Below are positions 5,284-6,044 of a stretch of 6,044 nucleotides of DNA, piece after piece. The DNA is taken from positions 1 to 6,044 of the forward strand of contig JAYVSS010000091.1 in the NCBI GenBank assembly GCA_043775075.1. Reading direction: 5' to 3'. The notes under the pieces were generated by a model, which saw only the letters and a program-made list of their open reading frames with translations, was not told the origin of the DNA and ran no database searches. Numbering within the stretch: the stretch's first letter is position 1; each line of letters begins with the position of its first letter. The stretch comes from JANLQX01 sp043775075 (GTDB taxonomy: Bacteria; Actinomycetota; Acidimicrobiia; Acidimicrobiales; JANYDT01). Made by a program: the position numbers and the translations under genes.

Positions 5284-6044
5284 TACGCCACCGCCATCGA
5301 CGTGTACACGTCTTCGAGGAGCATGTTGGCGTTGGGCACCGGACTGTCCTCAGCGAACTGGATTGCATCGGCAATGTCCGCGCGCTGAAGATCCCACTCC
5401 GCAGATGCTTCTTCAGCCGACATCACCTTGAGGGCGGCGAGACGGGCTTCGAGGGTGAAGATCGGGTCCCGTTGCTTCCACACCTCAACTTCGGAATCGG
5501 GTCGGTACTTGAGGCCAAGGTTCTGTACGCCATGGTGGTTGTAATAGCGATATGTCTTTGCCTCCAGCAGGGTGGGCCCCTTCCCTGAGCGCGCCCGCGC
5601 GATGGCTTCGCCGGCGGCTTCGTACATCGCAACGGCATCCATGCCGTCGACGATCACACCGGGCATTCCGTAGCCCTGGGCGCGGTCCACGATGTCGGTA
5701 ATGGCCATCGTCTTTTCGCGGGGAGTGAATTCTCCGTACTCATTATTTTCGCACGCAAACACGATCGGAAGCTTGAGGGCGCAAGCCATATTGGCCGCCT
5801 CGTGGAAGGCACCGATGTTGGTAGCGCCGTCGCCAAAGAAGGCGACGGCCACGTTGCCATCGTCTCGGTACTTGTGGGCAAACGCCGCGCCCACGGCGAT
5901 CGGCGAACCGGCCCCGACGATCCCGTTGGCCCCGAGCATGCCGACCTCCAGCGAACTGATGTGCATCGAGCCGCCCTTGCCGTTGCAGTATCCGGTTGCT
6001 TTGCCCATCAACTCGGCCATCATGGGACGAAAGATTCCACCCTT
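5283..6044 (-). CDS. acoA: E1 alpha subunit of an acetoin/pyruvate-type dehydrogenase, N-terminus cut by the right window edge
   Basis: ThDP-binding partner of E1 beta. The frame stays open to the edge: seven residues, KGGIFRP, precede the first in-window Met, and the family normally has roughly 70-80 more upstream, so 253 of an expected ~325-335 residues are present. Counting from the edge, visible marks are MMAELMGKATGYCNGKGGSMH (8-28), GANGIVGAGSPIAVGAAFA (38-56), and the ThDP/Mg motif from GDG (71-73) to NN (100-101) with EFTPRE after it. ARSGKGPTLLEAKTYRY (151-167) and YRPDSEVEVWKQRDPI (180-195) follow. The loop between them reads YYNHHGVQNLG (167-177) where well-known E1 alpha proteins have a GHS or GHF motif. 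The central His is kept (H170) but its neighbours differ, so the substrate preference may differ too. It is the first visible gene of the operon, and its promoter lies beyond the window. Confidence 0.9.
   Translation of the reverse strand, partial: KGGIFRPMMAELMGKATGYCNGKGGSMHISSLEVGMLGANGIVGAGSPIAVGAAFAHKYRDDGNVAVAFFGDGATNIGAFHEAANMACALKLPIVFACENNEYGEFTPREKTMAITDIVDRAQGYGMPGVIVDGMDAVAMYEAAGEAIARARSGKGPTLLEAKTYRYYNHHGVQNLGLKYRPDSEVEVWKQRDPIFTLEARLAALKVMSAEEASAEWDLQRADIADAIQFAEDSPVPNANMLLEDVYTSMAVA

Noticed and set aside
1..6044. Mobile element, CRISPR array, RNA gene or phage signature
   Set aside because: No transposase, terminal repeats, spaced direct repeats, tRNA-like cloverleaf or rRNA segment was seen. 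Genes fill nearly all of the window.

Overview
The window reads as about 6 kb of a high-GC bacterial chromosome carrying two unrelated transcription blocks that converge on each other. Codon use is GC-rich throughout. Two TAnnnT boxes lie 6-7 nt ahead of start codons that lack Shine-Dalgarno sequences, which suggests leaderless transcripts, common in Actinobacteria. An aquatic actinobacterium (for example Acidimicrobiia-like) is my best guess, but this is inference and a proteobacterium or another high-GC phylum is not excluded. Composition looks even across the window, with no insertion sequence, tRNA, rRNA, CRISPR array or phage gene.

Left block (1-1602): a divergent pair separated by only 58 bp. 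On the minus strand is the N-terminal third of a MetY-type O-acetylhomoserine sulfhydrylase, cut by the left edge. On the plus strand is a complete 374-aa GcvT-family protein that resembles DMSP demethylase DmdA much more than glycine-cleavage T-protein. Together they suggest a methylated-sulfur module. DmdA would remove one methyl from dimethylsulfoniopropionate onto tetrahydrofolate, later steps (DmdB/C/D, not seen here) release methanethiol, and MetY can fix methanethiol or sulfide onto O-acetylhomoserine.

Convergent gap (1603-1731): 129 bp with two weak hairpins that may end transcription of the facing units.

Right block (1732-6044, all minus strand, read right to left): a tightly packed operon for a 2-oxo-acid/acetoin dehydrogenase-type complex. 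Its order is E1 alpha (5' end cut by the right edge), E1 beta, an AcoX-like NAD-kinase-fold protein, then the E2 lipoyl acyltransferase. Junctions are a 1-nt TAATG overlap, an 8-nt gap and an 11-nt overlap, so translation is probably coupled. AcoX between E1 and E2 points to the acetoin-cleaving (Aco) branch. The E1 alpha loop is not the usual GHS/GHF type, so the true substrate is open. E2 has one lipoyl domain and apparently two peripheral-subunit-binding domains. No E3 (dihydrolipoamide dehydrogenase) gene is visible.

The most interesting points are the dmdA-metY pairing, the paired leaderless promoters, the tandem binding domains in E2 and the unusual E1 alpha loop.
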